Part shown: positions 5,102-5,149 of the stretch, one piece after another
Position numbering within the stretch: the first letter of the stretch is position 1
Layout of the letters: each line of letters begins with the position of its first letter
From: an uncultured Collinsella sp.
GTDB taxonomy: Bacteria > Actinomycetota > Coriobacteriia > Coriobacteriales > Coriobacteriaceae
Assembly (NCBI GenBank): GCA_900545905.1
Contig: URBA01000122.1
Location: 1-5,149 of the forward strand
DNA length: 5,149 nucleotides
Reading direction: 5' to 3'
Program-made: the position numbers and the translations under genes
The notes under the pieces: generated by a model
Database searches by the model: none
Seen by the model: only the letters and a program-made list of their open reading frames with translations
Told to the model about the DNA's origin: nothing

Positions 5102-5149
5102 CTGTCTCTTATACACATCTCCGAGCCCACGAGACTACGCTGCATCTCG
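5102..5149. other. Untrimmed Nextera i7 sequencing adapter (artefact)
   Basis: This is the exact reverse complement of bases 1-48: the mosaic end CTGTCTCTTATACACATCT (5102-5120), the read-2 arm (5121-5135), the index TACGCTGC (5136-5143) and ATCTCG of the P7 primer (5144-5149). The true right limit of biological sequence is 5101. Confidence 0.98.

Noticed and set aside
1..5149. A transposon-like unit bounded by 48-bp perfect terminal inverted repeats
   Set aside because: The repeats are complete Nextera i7 adapters with index and P7 bases. There is no transposase gene and no target duplication.

Overview
The window is a short assembled contig, not a natural DNA end-to-end unit. Bases 1-48 and 5102-5149 are a perfect 48-bp inverted pair matching the Illumina Nextera i7 adapter (P7 tail, 8-nt index, Tn5 mosaic end). 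Only 49-5101 is biological. The sequence is GC-rich and bacterial, with strong Shine-Dalgarno sites. PurH and the style of the neighbouring proteins suggest a high-GC Actinomycetota gut organism of the Coriobacteriia, most likely Collinsella or a relative. That placement is an inference from memory, not from a search.

Layout. At 51-157 lies a REP-like intergenic array of four related units built on GTCCC. At 161-802 (minus) is a GNAT-family acetyltransferase. At 803-1079 is a divergent intergenic region with a tandem 9-mer and a 7-bp dyad. At 1080-2687 (plus) is a complete purH, the bifunctional enzyme for the last two steps of IMP synthesis. At 2688-2921 is an unusually structured purH 3' region: a long symmetric interrupted hairpin, a second hairpin, then a clear intrinsic terminator. 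An extended -10 promoter candidate abuts that terminator. At 2962-3672 (plus) is an uncharacterised protein whose residue pattern resembles a shortened, degenerate class IV (branched-chain/aminodeoxychorismate type) PLP aminotransferase. At 3691-4872 (minus) is a full-length PucR-family transcriptional regulator, convergent with the previous gene. At 4873-5089 is an AT-rich divergent promoter region with a nested dyad. From 5090 the first four codons of a divergent gene are visible before the adapter cuts it off.

Working relationships. purH is a single-gene transcription unit here, closed by its own terminator. The PucR-type regulator sits head-to-head with the truncated gene, which is the usual arrangement for a local regulator and its target, so the missing gene to the right is its most likely target. 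Nothing in the sequence links the PucR-family protein to purH; the family name does not imply purine control. I found no complete mobile element, CRISPR array, tRNA or rRNA, and no convincing multi-gene novel system. The most interesting items are the degenerate aminotransferase-like protein, the nested operator-like dyad and the long 3' hairpin.
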